Below are positions 15,669 through 25,724 of a DNA stretch of 64,000 nt, piece by piece. Both the position numbers and the translations under genes were made by a program. Source of the DNA: Bacteroides sp. MSB163. Its GTDB lineage: Bacteria > Bacteroidota > Bacteroidia > Bacteroidales > Bacteroidaceae. The first letter of the stretch is position 1. Each line of letters begins with the position of its first letter. The notes beneath the pieces were generated by a model. That model was given only the letters and a program-made list of their open reading frames with translations, was not told the DNA's origin and ran no database searches. The DNA lies in the NCBI RefSeq assembly GCF_036416795.1, contig NZ_CP143867.1:1612001-1676000 (forward strand), read 5' to 3'.

Positions 15669-18086
15669 ATGAAGAAGAAATGGATTCTATTGTTACTGAT
15701 AATAATTAGTTTTACAAGCCTTACTGCGCAGGACGCTCTTTATTCAAACACTTTTCCTCTGGGAGATGTGAGAATAACCGCAGGTCCTTTTAAGCATGCC
15801 TGTGATTTGAACGTAAAGGTTCTGCTTCAGTATGATACCGATCGTCTGCTAGCCCCTTTCCTGCGTGAAGCAGGATTACCTAAGAAAACGGAAACGTATG
15901 GTAATTGGGAAAAAGACGGTCTTGACGGGCATATCGGTGGGCACTATCTGACCGCTTTAGCTATTCACTATGCCGCTACAGGTAATTTGGAATGCAAAAA
16001 ACGTATGGATTATATGGTTTCTGAATTCGCACGTGTACAGCAGGCTAATGGTGACGGCTCTATTTGCGGTTTTCCGAATAGTAAGAAGTTTGCAAAAGAA
16101 ATAAGAAAAGGAAATGTAGGCATTGTATGGAACTATTGGGTGGCCTGGTATAATATGCATAAAACCTATGCCGGACTGCGGGATGCCTGGCTTTACGGTA
16201 AAAATGAAAAAGCGAAAAAGGTTTTCCTGAAGTTCTGTGACTGGGGCATCGACGTTATTTCTAATTTAGACGACCGGCAAATGGAGCGTATGCTGGATAA
16301 TGAATTCGGCGGTATGAATGAAGTGTATGCGGATGCTTGGCAAATGACCGGTAATTCCAAATACCTTGATACAGCGAAGCGTTTCTCACATAAGCAGATT
16401 TTCGACAGTATGGCAAGGCGCATTGATAACCTGGATAACAAGCATGCCAATACACAGGTTCCTAAAGCCGTGGGATATCAGCGTGTGGCTGAACTTAATT
16501 CGAAAACCGCTCCGGATTACAATGATTTTATGACTGCTGCTGAATTTTTCTGGGAGACCGTAGTTTATCATCGCTCTTTGTCATTAGGCGGAAACAGTCG
16601 GGGGGAGCATTTTCCCGAAGCAGGAAAATGTTCCGATTATATGCACGAACGTCAGGGACCGGAGTCGTGTAATACCAACAATATGCTGAAACTTACCGAA
16701 GGCCTGTTCCGCATGCATCCCAAAGTGGAATATGCTGATTTCTATGAACGTGCCATGTATAATCATATCCTTTCTACCCAGCATCCTGAACATGGAGGAT
16801 ACGTATATTTCACACCTGCTTGCCCCTCGCATTATCGTGTTTATTCGGCACCGGGAAAAGCGATGTGGTGTTGTGTAGGGACCGGTATGGAGAATCATGG
16901 TAAATACGGACAGTTTATTTATACCCATGATACGGCGGATAATGCTCTGTATGTGAATCTTTTTATACCTTCCGAATTAAACTGGAAAGAGAAGAAGATT
17001 AAGATTGTACAAGAAACGGACTTTCCGAATGAAGAAGGGACTACGCTGACTGTTAATCCTTCTAAAGCAACACAGTTTAAACTGCTGATACGTTATCCCT
17101 CGTGGGTGGAGCAGGGAAAAATGCAGGTGGTCTGCAATGGAGTTGATTATGCAAAAAATGCATGGCCAGGTTCTTATATAACCATTGATCGCCAATGGTC
17201 AAAAGGAGATGTGGTAGAAATAAAAACTCCGATGACCGTGAGAATTGAAGAACTGCCCAATGTACCTAACGCTATCTCGATCATGCGTGGACCTATATTG
17301 TTAGGTGCGAGGACGGGAACGGAAAATATGCCCGGATTAATTGCCGGAGACGGGCGTTGGGAACATATTGCGCACGGATCGTTGGTTTCACTTTTTGACG
17401 CACCTTATATTATAGGGGAAAGAAGTGATATTCTGAATAAATTGAATAGGATGAAGCCTGTCGAAGGAAAATCTTTTAGTTTTACTGTTCCCGGTTTGTT
17501 TACTCAGGAAAAATATAAGAATCTGGTACTTGAACCATTCTATGGAATTCATGATAGTCGGTATATGATGTATTGGTTATCAATGTCCGAGCCCGCATTC
17601 AGGGAATATAAACAAGCCGTGGAAGCTGAAGAACATGGGAGAATGATACTCGACAAGCGTACTGTGGATATGGTATCATCGGGTGAGCAACAACCTGAGT
17701 CGGATCATGCAATGAAAACTCAGGATTCACATCGTGGAGTACATGCCGGTGAGGCTTGGCGTGATGCCCGTAATGGAGGATATTTCGAATATACACTGAC
17801 CACGAAAGGGAATGAGAATCTCTCATTGATGGTCCGTTATTGGGGAGCTGAGTCTGGTAGCAGGAGCTTTGATATTCTGGTGGACGGTCAAATTATCGCT
17901 ACGGAAGATATTGTCGGGAAATGGAAGAAAGACTTGTTTTGCAATGTGGAATATAATATTCCGACCACTTTACTGAAATCGAAAGATAAAATTACGGTTA
18001 GGTTTCAGAGTAAACCGGATACTACAGCGGGAGGGATTTTTGCAGTACGATTGCTGGTTCCCGAATCAATGGTAATGGATAAATAA
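15669..18086 (+). CDS. GH127 beta-L-arabinofuranosidase (second copy)
   Basis: 805 residues, signal peptide ending SLTAQ. It is a clear paralogue of the GH127 at 8568-10940: NEFGGMNEVYADAW, GPESCNTNNMLKLTEGL and MWCCVGTGMENHGKYGQFIYTH are shared, so the zinc-binding Glu/Cys set and the Cys nucleophile are intact. It differs in the region after the first 120 residues (QQANGDGSICGFPNSKKF), which borders the substrate pocket, so the two may act on different linkages. It is the first gene of the operon with GH97 (25 bp downstream) and GH2, and is controlled by the shared operator at 15547-15610. Confidence 0.92.
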   Translation: MKKKWILLLLIIISFTSLTAQDALYSNTFPLGDVRITAGPFKHACDLNVKVLLQYDTDRLLAPFLREAGLPKKTETYGNWEKDGLDGHIGGHYLTALAIHYAATGNLECKKRMDYMVSEFARVQQANGDGSICGFPNSKKFAKEIRKGNVGIVWNYWVAWYNMHKTYAGLRDAWLYGKNEKAKKVFLKFCDWGIDVISNLDDRQMERMLDNEFGGMNEVYADAWQMTGNSKYLDTAKRFSHKQIFDSMARRIDNLDNKHANTQVPKAVGYQRVAELNSKTAPDYNDFMTAAEFFWETVVYHRSLSLGGNSRGEHFPEAGKCSDYMHERQGPESCNTNNMLKLTEGLFRMHPKVEYADFYERAMYNHILSTQHPEHGGYVYFTPACPSHYRVYSAPGKAMWCCVGTGMENHGKYGQFIYTHDTADNALYVNLFIPSELNWKEKKIKIVQETDFPNEEGTTLTVNPSKATQFKLLIRYPSWVEQGKMQVVCNGVDYAKNAWPGSYITIDRQWSKGDVVEIKTPMTVRIEELPNVPNAISIMRGPILLGARTGTENMPGLIAGDGRWEHIAHGSLVSLFDAPYIIGERSDILNKLNRMKPVEGKSFSFTVPGLFTQEKYKNLVLEPFYGIHDSRYMMYWLSMSEPAFREYKQAVEAEEHGRMILDKRTVDMVSSGEQQPESDHAMKTQDSHRGVHAGEAWRDARNGGYFEYTLTTKGNENLSLMVRYWGAESGSRSFDILVDGQIIATEDIVGKWKKDLFCNVEYNIPTTLLKSKDKITVRFQSKPDTTAGGIFAVRLLVPESMVMDK

Positions 18087-18110
18087 TGGTCGCGTGACAT
18101 AAAAATATGT

Positions 18111-20009
18111 ATGTTTATGAACTTACTTAGAAAAACATGGGGGATTGTAATAGCTGTTATAATCAGTTCGTGCCATTCGGGAACATTTGATACTATTTCT
18201 CCTGATGGAACCTTAAAGGTTGGGGTAGTAACAACAAAGGATGGCGATTATGGAAAAGCCGCTTTCGTTGTGCATTACAAGGGAGATAGTATTCTTTTTC
18301 GTTCCGAACTGGGATTGGAGACTGATGCACAAAAGTTTGCCGGTAACTTAAGATTGAAATCAGTTTCGGAACCGAAATCCGTGATTGATGATTATAAGAT
18401 GATCACGGGAAAACGGAGCCATTGTGTGAACGAGGCTTCCGAACGGGTTTATTCTCTGGAAAACGATGAAGGGCAAACTTTGGAGGTAACGTTTAGGGTG
18501 TACAACGATGGAGTTGCATTTAAGTATGGACTTAAAGCTATTTCGGATGAAGAACATATCATTAATGAATATACGGCGTACGCCTTACCGCAAGGGAGTA
18601 AAAGATGGATACAACAGTATGATCCGGGTTATGAAAAGTTTTTCCCGTTGTCTACTGATGGTGAGCTTGCCAATCGCCCGGAGGTTGACCTTTGGGGATA
18701 TCCGGCGCTTATAGAGCCACGGGATTCTGTGTTTGTGCTGATTACGGAGGCTAATATCAGACGGGGGCATTGTGGTTCTTTTCTGTATAATGGGGATAAT
18801 CGCGATAATTATCAGGTACGGCTGGCTGATAAAAAACTGGTTTTCAGTGGTGTGTGGGAGTCTCCATGGCGATTGCTTATTGCCGGTTCTTTGGCTGATA
18901 TCACTGAGTCTACACTGGTGACGGATGTGTCTGACCCTTCTAAGGTGGAGGATACGGAATGGATAAAACCCGGAATGGTGTCATGGATTTATTGGGCATA
19001 TAACCATGGTTCTCAAGATTATCAGATCGTGAAGGAATACATTGACCTGGCAGTCAAGATGAAGTGGCCTTATGATCTGATTGATTGGGAATGGGATGTA
19101 ATGAGAAATGGGGGAAATATTCAAGATGCAGTGAAATATGCTTTGAGCCAAGGCGTTAAACCTTTGGTCTGGTATAATTCGAGCACGAATTGGATAGGTC
19201 CCGGTCCTCTCTTCCGCCTGAATAAAAAGGTAGATAGGGAAAAGGAATATAAATGGTTGAGCGATATGGGGGTCGCTGGCATTAAAGTTGACTTCTTCTC
19301 GGGTGATAGTGTTTCTACAATGAATTATTATATAGATCTGCTTGAAGATGCCGTGAAGTATAAATTGATGCTTAACTTTCATGGTGCCACTATTCCTCGC
19401 GGATGGCAACGTACGTATCCTCACATGATGTCGGTGGAGGGAGTATATGGGGCGGAATGGTACAATAACACTCCGGTTTTGACGAATCGGGCTGCGGAAC
19501 ACAATGCTACCTTACCCTTTACGAGAAATGTCGTAGGTCCAATGGATTATACTCCGGGTACTTTCTCTGATTCTCAGCATCCGCATATCACTTCTTATGG
19601 TCATGAATTGGCATTACCGGTGATTTTTGAGTCGGCCTTGCAGCATATGCCGGACAGACCTTCGGCTTATTATGATATGCCGGAACCTGTAAAGAAGTTA
19701 CTATCCGATCTGCCGGCGGCTTGGGATGATACGAAGTTTTTGACCGGCTATCCGGGTAGGGAAGTTGTTATGGCACGACGCAAAGGGGATATATGGTATA
19801 TTGCAGGTATTAATGGGACCAATGAATCGAAAACCCTTTATTTTTCGCTGAAAGATCTTTCCGTTGCCGATAAGAAAATAACCTTGTTTGAGGATGGTAC
19901 AGATGACAGAAGCTTTACTATTGCAGAGGATCTTCCTTTGTCAGATGACGAAATGAGCTTGGAGATAAAATGCTTGCCGCGTGGAGGATTTGTGGCTGTT
20001 ATAAAATGA
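18111..20009 (+). CDS. GH97 retaining-type alpha-galactosidase, lipoprotein
   Basis: 632 residues. A lipobox (IISSC, Cys 21) predicts an outer-membrane or periplasmic lipoprotein. The GH97 N-terminal domain begins TISPDGTLKVGV. In the barrel GIKVDFFSGD supplies the Asp nucleophile (D394), and MMSVEGVYGAEWY has the Glu (E443) expected as acid/base. This is the arrangement of retaining GH97 alpha-galactosidases rather than inverting SusB-type alpha-glucosidases. A second ATG at 18117 is possible. Its stop overlaps the ATG of the GH2 gene (ATGA at 20006), so the two are translationally coupled. Expected role is removal of terminal alpha-galactose. Confidence 0.9.
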   Translation: MFMNLLRKTWGIVIAVIISSCHSGTFDTISPDGTLKVGVVTTKDGDYGKAAFVVHYKGDSILFRSELGLETDAQKFAGNLRLKSVSEPKSVIDDYKMITGKRSHCVNEASERVYSLENDEGQTLEVTFRVYNDGVAFKYGLKAISDEEHIINEYTAYALPQGSKRWIQQYDPGYEKFFPLSTDGELANRPEVDLWGYPALIEPRDSVFVLITEANIRRGHCGSFLYNGDNRDNYQVRLADKKLVFSGVWESPWRLLIAGSLADITESTLVTDVSDPSKVEDTEWIKPGMVSWIYWAYNHGSQDYQIVKEYIDLAVKMKWPYDLIDWEWDVMRNGGNIQDAVKYALSQGVKPLVWYNSSTNWIGPGPLFRLNKKVDREKEYKWLSDMGVAGIKVDFFSGDSVSTMNYYIDLLEDAVKYKLMLNFHGATIPRGWQRTYPHMMSVEGVYGAEWYNNTPVLTNRAAEHNATLPFTRNVVGPMDYTPGTFSDSQHPHITSYGHELALPVIFESALQHMPDRPSAYYDMPEPVKKLLSDLPAAWDDTKFLTGYPGREVVMARRKGDIWYIAGINGTNESKTLYFSLKDLSVADKKITLFEDGTDDRSFTIAEDLPLSDDEMSLEIKCLPRGGFVAVIK

Positions 20010-23000
20010 TGAGTATGAGAATTTATATATTTCTGTTAACTGTTTGCTTTACCTTTCAGATGCGTGCACAGCAAGTGCCTGACTGGGAAAATCCTCGCGT
20101 AGTAGGTATCAATAAAGAAGAGTATCACAGTACATTGACGTTGCCGTCCGGGAAATCCTCGTGTGAAGAGGTTGTGCCTTTGAACGGGAGGTGGAAGTTT
20201 TATTGGTCCCCCGATCCGCAAAGTCGACCGTCGGACTTTTATAAAAATAGTTTTGATGTGAGTGGATGGGATAATATTTCTGTACCGGGGACATGGCAGT
20301 TACAAGGCTATGGAAAACCTATTTATACTAATTGGACATATCCTTTTAAGAAAGACCAGCCGAAAGTGACGGGAGAGCCTCCCAAGCATTTTTTTAGTTA
20401 TGAGAATCGCAATCCGGTGGGGTCTTATGTGACAACTTTCGATGTTTCGGAGGATATGAAAGATAAGCAATTGTATTTGCACTTTGAAGGAGTTAAGTCG
20501 GCTATGTATGTATGGATTAACGGGAAAAAAGTAGGATATAGCCAGAATTCCATGGCTCCGGCGGAGTTTGATATTACCGGATATGTAAATGAGGGGCAAA
20601 ACCGTCTGGCGGTAGAGGTATACCGTTGGTCGGATGGCAGCTATCTGGAAGATCAGGATATGTGGCGTTTTAGTGGAATTTATCGCCCGGTAGAGTTGTG
20701 GGTACGCCCTAAAATCCATATAAAAGACTATTCGCTGACTACCGATCTGGCAGATGATTTTTCGTCTGCCGGTTTTAAGGCAAAAGTCTGGCTGAGAAAC
20801 TTGTCGGACAGTAAATCGGGCAAACTGAGTCTTGAGGTTCTATTGAAAGGGAAGAATTGGAGTGAGGAGAGATTTGTGAAACGGTTAATTACTCCTGTAA
20901 AGAATTTGCCGGCAGCATCTGCAGGTTGCTATACTTTGTCATCTATTGTAGAAAATCCGAAGCTATGGTCGGCGGAAAAGCCAGACTTGTATGATGTTGA
21001 AATAAGGCTTTACGATGGTAAGAAGGTAATTGAAGAGTTTCAATCACATATAGGAATATGGAAATGCAAGATAGATGGGAATGTATTTAAGTTTAATGGG
21101 CAGCCTGTTAAATTGAAGGGAGTGAACCGTCATGAGCATCATCCCCGTACCGGCAGGTTGGTGGATAGGGAAACCATGGAAAAGGATTTGAAGCTGATGA
21201 AACAAGCCAACATCAATATGATCCGTACTTCACACTATCCTAATTCCCCGTTGTTTTATGAATTGTGTGACAGATATGGTTTCTATGTGATGGATGAGGC
21301 TAATCAGGAAAGTCATGATTATGGTTTAGGTAATAAAATACTTGGTGACAACCCGGAATGGACGTTAGCGCATGTAGACAGGGCACTTGCATTAGTACAA
21401 CGCGATAAGAATCACCCTTGTGTGGTCTTTTGGTCTCTGGGTAATGAAGGAGGTGCCGGACGCAATATGCAGGCCATGGCAGATACAATACGGGCCATAG
21501 ATGCTTCACGTATTATTTTTAGCGATACCGATCTTTCTGTATCGGCTTTTAATGATCCTTCTTATTATACTCCCGGAAAGTTTAAGGAATATGTCCGGGA
21601 AAAACGTGATAAGCCTATCTTTATGCGTGAGTATGCTCATGCCATGGGAAATTCTGTAGGTAATTTGCAGGAGTATTGGGATGTCATTGAGTCTAATGAG
21701 CATGTTTCAGGTGCGGCTATTTGGGATTGGGTCGATCAGGGAATTGCAAAAAAGATAAATCCGGGATATAAGAAGGGAGTGGAGAACTCAGATGCTTTGC
21801 TATTGAAGGAAGGTGAATTCTGGGCTTATGGAGGAGATTTCGGGGATTTTCCTAATAATGGGGATTTCTGTTTTAATGGTTTAATTGGGGCTGACCGTGT
21901 TCCCCACCCACACTACTATCAGGTTCAGAAAGTGTATCAGAATATTGGTTTTTCACTTGAAGGTCCGAATAAGGTACGTCTCACCAATAAGTATGAATTT
22001 ACGGCTTTGGATGAGTTCGATTATGAGTATGAATGGTTGCAGAATGGTGAACTTGTAAAGTCGGGAGAAGTACCGCTTGTGGCTGGAAATCGTTTGGATA
22101 TTCCCTCTTTCACGGGATCGGGTGAGCTTTTCCTGAATGTATTTGCCAAGTTGAAACAGAGTACATGCTGGGCTGAAAAAGGTTTTATTGTTAGTAAGGA
22201 GCAATTTTTGGTGAATATGTCTAAACCGGAGTCTATTGTTTCGGAAGGGGGAAGTGTTGAAGTGAATGCGTCACCGGCTACTATTGAGATAATAACTGGA
22301 CTGAATTGTTTCATTGTAGATGTGAAATCCGGTGCTTTGACAAGTTGGAAAAATGATGGAACGGAAATTCTATATGCTCCTTTGGAACCTTATTTCTGGA
22401 AACCGGCGAATAGTAATCAGATGAATAATGGTTATAATGACCGTTTAGGAATATGGAGAAACGCTGCCGATGAACGTGTAGTCGAAGGTGTGGATTATTC
22501 TGTAAAGAATGGGTTGGCTGTAGTGGAGGTTAGTATGTCGTTGCCTGTGGTAGGTGCTGCTTATCAATTGCGCTATACTGTAAATGGGAGCGGAAAGATA
22601 CAAGTTGAAGCTTTCTATAAACCGGAAAAAGAAAAAATCCCATTAATGCCTAAGTTTGGAATGAGGATGCGTTTACCTTCTTCCATGGATTATGTCAAAT
22701 GGTATGGTCGTGGTGAGTTTGAGAACTATCCGGATAGGAAAACGGCTGCTTTAGTCGGTTGTTATGCAACGGATCTCAATAGTTTTGTCACGGATTATGC
22801 TTTTCCACAGGATAATGCAAACAGATGTGATGTCCGTTGGTTTTCACTGAATGATAAGGAGGGCCGAATGATAAAAGTGACAGGTTTGCAACCGCTCTGC
22901 TTTCGTGTGTGGCCGTATGGTGAGGAAGATTTGGAAAAGAACAGGCATGCTTATGAACTACCCGGACGCGATTATGTAAATGTGAATATTGATTTGAATA

Positions 23001-23110
23001 TTCATGGCGTAGGAGGTATTGATTCTTGGGGGGCAAGAACATTGGATGAATATACAATTGATGGCGATCAAGCTTATTATTATGGTTATTTGATGGAATA
23101 TTCTGATTGA
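20006..23110 (+). CDS. GH2 beta-galactosidase, full length
   Basis: 1034 residues from the ATG that overlaps the previous stop; in-frame ATGs at 20009 and 20015 are alternatives. The signal peptide ends QMRAQ. LacZ domain order is visible: sugar-binding sandwich (GTWQLQGYGKPIYTN), Ig-like domain, TIM barrel with NMIRTSHYPNSPLFYELCD, acid/base Glu in SLGNEGGAG (E481), nucleophile in MREYAHAMGNS (E542), then the DUF4981 and small-chain domains (YGRGEFENYPDRK). It would remove terminal beta-galactose, as in galactosyl-xylose or galactosyl-arabinose side chains. It is the last gene of the GH127-GH97-GH2 operon. The following 130 bp carry the operator of the next operon. Confidence 0.93.
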   Translation: MMSMRIYIFLLTVCFTFQMRAQQVPDWENPRVVGINKEEYHSTLTLPSGKSSCEEVVPLNGRWKFYWSPDPQSRPSDFYKNSFDVSGWDNISVPGTWQLQGYGKPIYTNWTYPFKKDQPKVTGEPPKHFFSYENRNPVGSYVTTFDVSEDMKDKQLYLHFEGVKSAMYVWINGKKVGYSQNSMAPAEFDITGYVNEGQNRLAVEVYRWSDGSYLEDQDMWRFSGIYRPVELWVRPKIHIKDYSLTTDLADDFSSAGFKAKVWLRNLSDSKSGKLSLEVLLKGKNWSEERFVKRLITPVKNLPAASAGCYTLSSIVENPKLWSAEKPDLYDVEIRLYDGKKVIEEFQSHIGIWKCKIDGNVFKFNGQPVKLKGVNRHEHHPRTGRLVDRETMEKDLKLMKQANINMIRTSHYPNSPLFYELCDRYGFYVMDEANQESHDYGLGNKILGDNPEWTLAHVDRALALVQRDKNHPCVVFWSLGNEGGAGRNMQAMADTIRAIDASRIIFSDTDLSVSAFNDPSYYTPGKFKEYVREKRDKPIFMREYAHAMGNSVGNLQEYWDVIESNEHVSGAAIWDWVDQGIAKKINPGYKKGVENSDALLLKEGEFWAYGGDFGDFPNNGDFCFNGLIGADRVPHPHYYQVQKVYQNIGFSLEGPNKVRLTNKYEFTALDEFDYEYEWLQNGELVKSGEVPLVAGNRLDIPSFTGSGELFLNVFAKLKQSTCWAEKGFIVSKEQFLVNMSKPESIVSEGGSVEVNASPATIEIITGLNCFIVDVKSGALTSWKNDGTEILYAPLEPYFWKPANSNQMNNGYNDRLGIWRNAADERVVEGVDYSVKNGLAVVEVSMSLPVVGAAYQLRYTVNGSGKIQVEAFYKPEKEKIPLMPKFGMRMRLPSSMDYVKWYGRGEFENYPDRKTAALVGCYATDLNSFVTDYAFPQDNANRCDVRWFSLNDKEGRMIKVTGLQPLCFRVWPYGEEDLEKNRHAYELPGRDYVNVNIDLNIHGVGGIDSWGARTLDEYTIDGDQAYYYGYLMEYSD

Positions 23111-23123
23111 TAGCCATTTATTT

Positions 23124-23187
23124 ATCTAATATTGAAAGTCAAATATCTAATATTGAAAAAGGTGTAAAAGATATGCAGCTATTTTTG
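23124..23187 (+). promoter_or_regulatory. Shared operator and promoter of the GH31...GH27-GH43 operon
   Basis: Two identical 14-mers ATCTAATATTGAAA at 23124-23137 and 23145-23158, 21 bp apart with TCAAAT between them. The -7 element TATTTTTG (23180-23187) starts 56 bp after the first repeat. This is the most perfect of the three copies and drives an approximately 16-kb operon of eight genes. Confidence 0.85.
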
Positions 23188-23240
23188 TATCGTGCAAAGT
23201 TATGGAATGCGAGTTTTAATCATTAAATGTAATAAGTACC

Positions 23241-25685
23241 ATGAAACCAATTAAAAGTGTATTAATATTAATGGCGCTGTGTTGTTGTATCCCGCTTGCG
23301 GGTCAAGATTATCAGCAAATTCCTGAGGGAATTAAGGCGACTGTTAATTCTGTAGATGTAGAATTGCAATTCTATACTCCGTCAATTGTAAGGATATTAA
23401 AATCTCCTAATGGTTGGAAGTATACGAAGGAGAGCCTTTCTGTAATAGAAACTCCTCAGAAGGTGAAGACTGCCGTTACTCAGGAAGGCAATATTGTAAG
23501 ACTGAAAAGTAGTGAAATGGGGGTTACTCTTAACTTGGAGTCTGGCATTGTGTCTTTCTTTACTGCGAAAGGAGAACCTTTGCTCAATGAGAAAGGAAAG
23601 CCGGAATTTATTGATTTTAATGATGCAGGTACAAAAACGTTCACTGTTAAACAGACGTTTCTCTTAGATAAGGATGAGCCTCTTTATGGGTTGGGCATTC
23701 TCCAGAATGGAAAGATGTCGCAACGCAATCAGACTAAACGTCTTGTGCAGGGCAATGTGGAAGATGTGGTTCCATTTGTGCAGTCAGTGAAAGGATACGG
23801 CCTTTTCTGGGATAACTATTCACCAACCAATTTTGCCGATAAACCGGAAGGGACCTCTTTTCAGTCCGAAGTGGGAGATTGCATCGATTATTACTTCATG
23901 TATGGCGGAGATGCCGACGGCGTAGTTGCAAAGATGCGTGCATTGACCGGACAGGTTCCTATGTTCCCCCTCTGGACTTACGGTTATTTCCAAAGCAAGG
24001 AACGTTATAAGAGCCAGGAAGAAACGGTGGGAGTGGTACGGAAATACCGTGAACTGGGTGTGCCTCTTGATGGAATCATTCAGGATTGGCAATACTGGGG
24101 ACACAACTATTTGTGGAATGCGATGGACTTTAAGAACCCTTCGTTCAGCAATCCTAAAGAGATGATTGATGATGTGCATGGAATGAATGCTCACATGCTG
24201 ATTTCTATCTGGTCTTCGTTTGGGCCGATGACCAAGCCTTACAGGGAACTGGACAAGAATGGCATGCTGTTTAACTTCTCTACATGGCCTCAATCGGGAC
24301 TGGAGACTTGGCCGCCCGATATGGAATATCCTTCCGGAGTACGCGTATACGATGCCTATAATCCGAAAGCCCGTGATATCTATTGGAAATACCTGAATGA
24401 AGGTATCTTCAAGTTGGGCATGGACGGCTGGTGGATGGATTCTACAGAACCCGACCACTTCGATTGGAAGCCGGAGGACTTTGATACGAAAACTTATCTG
24501 GGTTCGTTCCGCAAGGTGCGTAATGCTTATCCGTTGTTGACGGTGGGTGGCGTGTATGATAATCAGCGTGCTGTAACTTCCGATAAACGCGTCTTTATTC
24601 TTACACGTTCCGTTTTTGCCGGACAGCAGCGTTACGGAGCCAATGTATGGTCAGGAGATATCGGATCTTCCTGGGAATCACTGCGTAATCAGATTCCGGC
24701 GGGATTGAACTTTACCCTTACCGGAAATCCTAATTTCAATACTGATATAGGTGGTTTCTTTGCCGGACATTATAACAAGAGTTGGAATGACGGAAGTGCA
24801 CCTAAGAATCCAATGTTTCAGGAATTGTATGTACGCTGGCTACAATTCGGGACATTTACTCCAATGATGCGTTCGCATGGAGCTGATACGCCGAGAGAAA
24901 TTTATCAATTTGGGAAAAAAGGCGAACCTGTATATGATGCTATTGAAAAGATGATTAATCTGCGTTATTCATTGTTGCCTTATATCTATTCCACTTCATG
25001 GGAAGTGACTGAACACCAATCAAGCTTTATGCGTGCTTTGGTAATGGATTTTGCCGGTGATAAGAATGTATGGGATATAAAAGACCAGTATATGTTTGGT
25101 AAATCCATTCTTGTAGCGCCGGTGGTCAATGCGCAGTACACTCAGGAAAAGGTGGTGAAGGTAAATGAGCATGATGGCTGGAATAGAAATAACGCTCAGA
25201 AGTTTGGGGATAAGGCTCCGGTAGACTTTATGCAGGCTAAGTCCGCAAAGGTATATTTGCCGGCAGGTGCTACCTGGTATGATTTCTGGACGAATGAAAA
25301 GTATGACGGCGGACAAGAAATAGAAAAGGAAACGACTATTGATGTCATTCCTTTGTATGTCAAGGCGGGTAGTATTATTCCAATGGGACCTAAAGTGCAG
25401 TATGCGACGGAGAAACCGTGGGATAATCTTGAATTGAGAGTATATGCCGGTGCCAATGGTTCCTTTGTTCTGTATGAAGATGAATTTGATAATTATAATT
25501 ATGAGCAGGGAGCATATACAGAGATTCCTGTCGTATGGAATAATGCATCACGTCAGTTGACTATAGGGGCTCGAAAAGGTGCATACAAGGGAATGTTAAA
25601 TAATAGAAAGTTCACAATCGTACTTCAAGACGGAACTCGGAAAGTTGTTGACTACAAAGGGAAAAGAGTTAGTGTGAAATTCTAG
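23241..25685 (+). CDS. GH31 alpha-glycosidase (alpha-xylosidase or alpha-glucosidase)
   Basis: 814 residues, signal peptide ending LAGQD. The GH31 order is present: galactose-mutarotase-like N-domain, barrel beginning near residue 235 (PMFPLWTYGYFQSKERY), nucleophile in GWWMDSTEPD (Asp 400), and acid/base region WSGDIGSSWESLRNQI followed by MMRSHGADTPRE. There is no PA14 insertion, unlike the second GH31 of the operon at 30703. The DIGGF motif is intact. Members with this compact form include alpha-xylosidases and alpha-glucosidases, and the motif alone does not separate them. It is first in the operon, directly under the shared operator. Confidence 0.9.
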   Translation: MKPIKSVLILMALCCCIPLAGQDYQQIPEGIKATVNSVDVELQFYTPSIVRILKSPNGWKYTKESLSVIETPQKVKTAVTQEGNIVRLKSSEMGVTLNLESGIVSFFTAKGEPLLNEKGKPEFIDFNDAGTKTFTVKQTFLLDKDEPLYGLGILQNGKMSQRNQTKRLVQGNVEDVVPFVQSVKGYGLFWDNYSPTNFADKPEGTSFQSEVGDCIDYYFMYGGDADGVVAKMRALTGQVPMFPLWTYGYFQSKERYKSQEETVGVVRKYRELGVPLDGIIQDWQYWGHNYLWNAMDFKNPSFSNPKEMIDDVHGMNAHMLISIWSSFGPMTKPYRELDKNGMLFNFSTWPQSGLETWPPDMEYPSGVRVYDAYNPKARDIYWKYLNEGIFKLGMDGWWMDSTEPDHFDWKPEDFDTKTYLGSFRKVRNAYPLLTVGGVYDNQRAVTSDKRVFILTRSVFAGQQRYGANVWSGDIGSSWESLRNQIPAGLNFTLTGNPNFNTDIGGFFAGHYNKSWNDGSAPKNPMFQELYVRWLQFGTFTPMMRSHGADTPREIYQFGKKGEPVYDAIEKMINLRYSLLPYIYSTSWEVTEHQSSFMRALVMDFAGDKNVWDIKDQYMFGKSILVAPVVNAQYTQEKVVKVNEHDGWNRNNAQKFGDKAPVDFMQAKSAKVYLPAGATWYDFWTNEKYDGGQEIEKETTIDVIPLYVKAGSIIPMGPKVQYATEKPWDNLELRVYAGANGSFVLYEDEFDNYNYEQGAYTEIPVVWNNASRQLTIGARKGAYKGMLNNRKFTIVLQDGTRKVVDYKGKRVSVKF

Positions 25686-25724
25686 TGCTATTTGGAAATA
25701 TAGATTTTAAAGACTAAGAGTATC

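Noticed and set aside
23820..24458. 212-codon minus-strand open frame
   Set aside because: Antisense to the GH31 gene across its catalytic region; shadow of biased codons.
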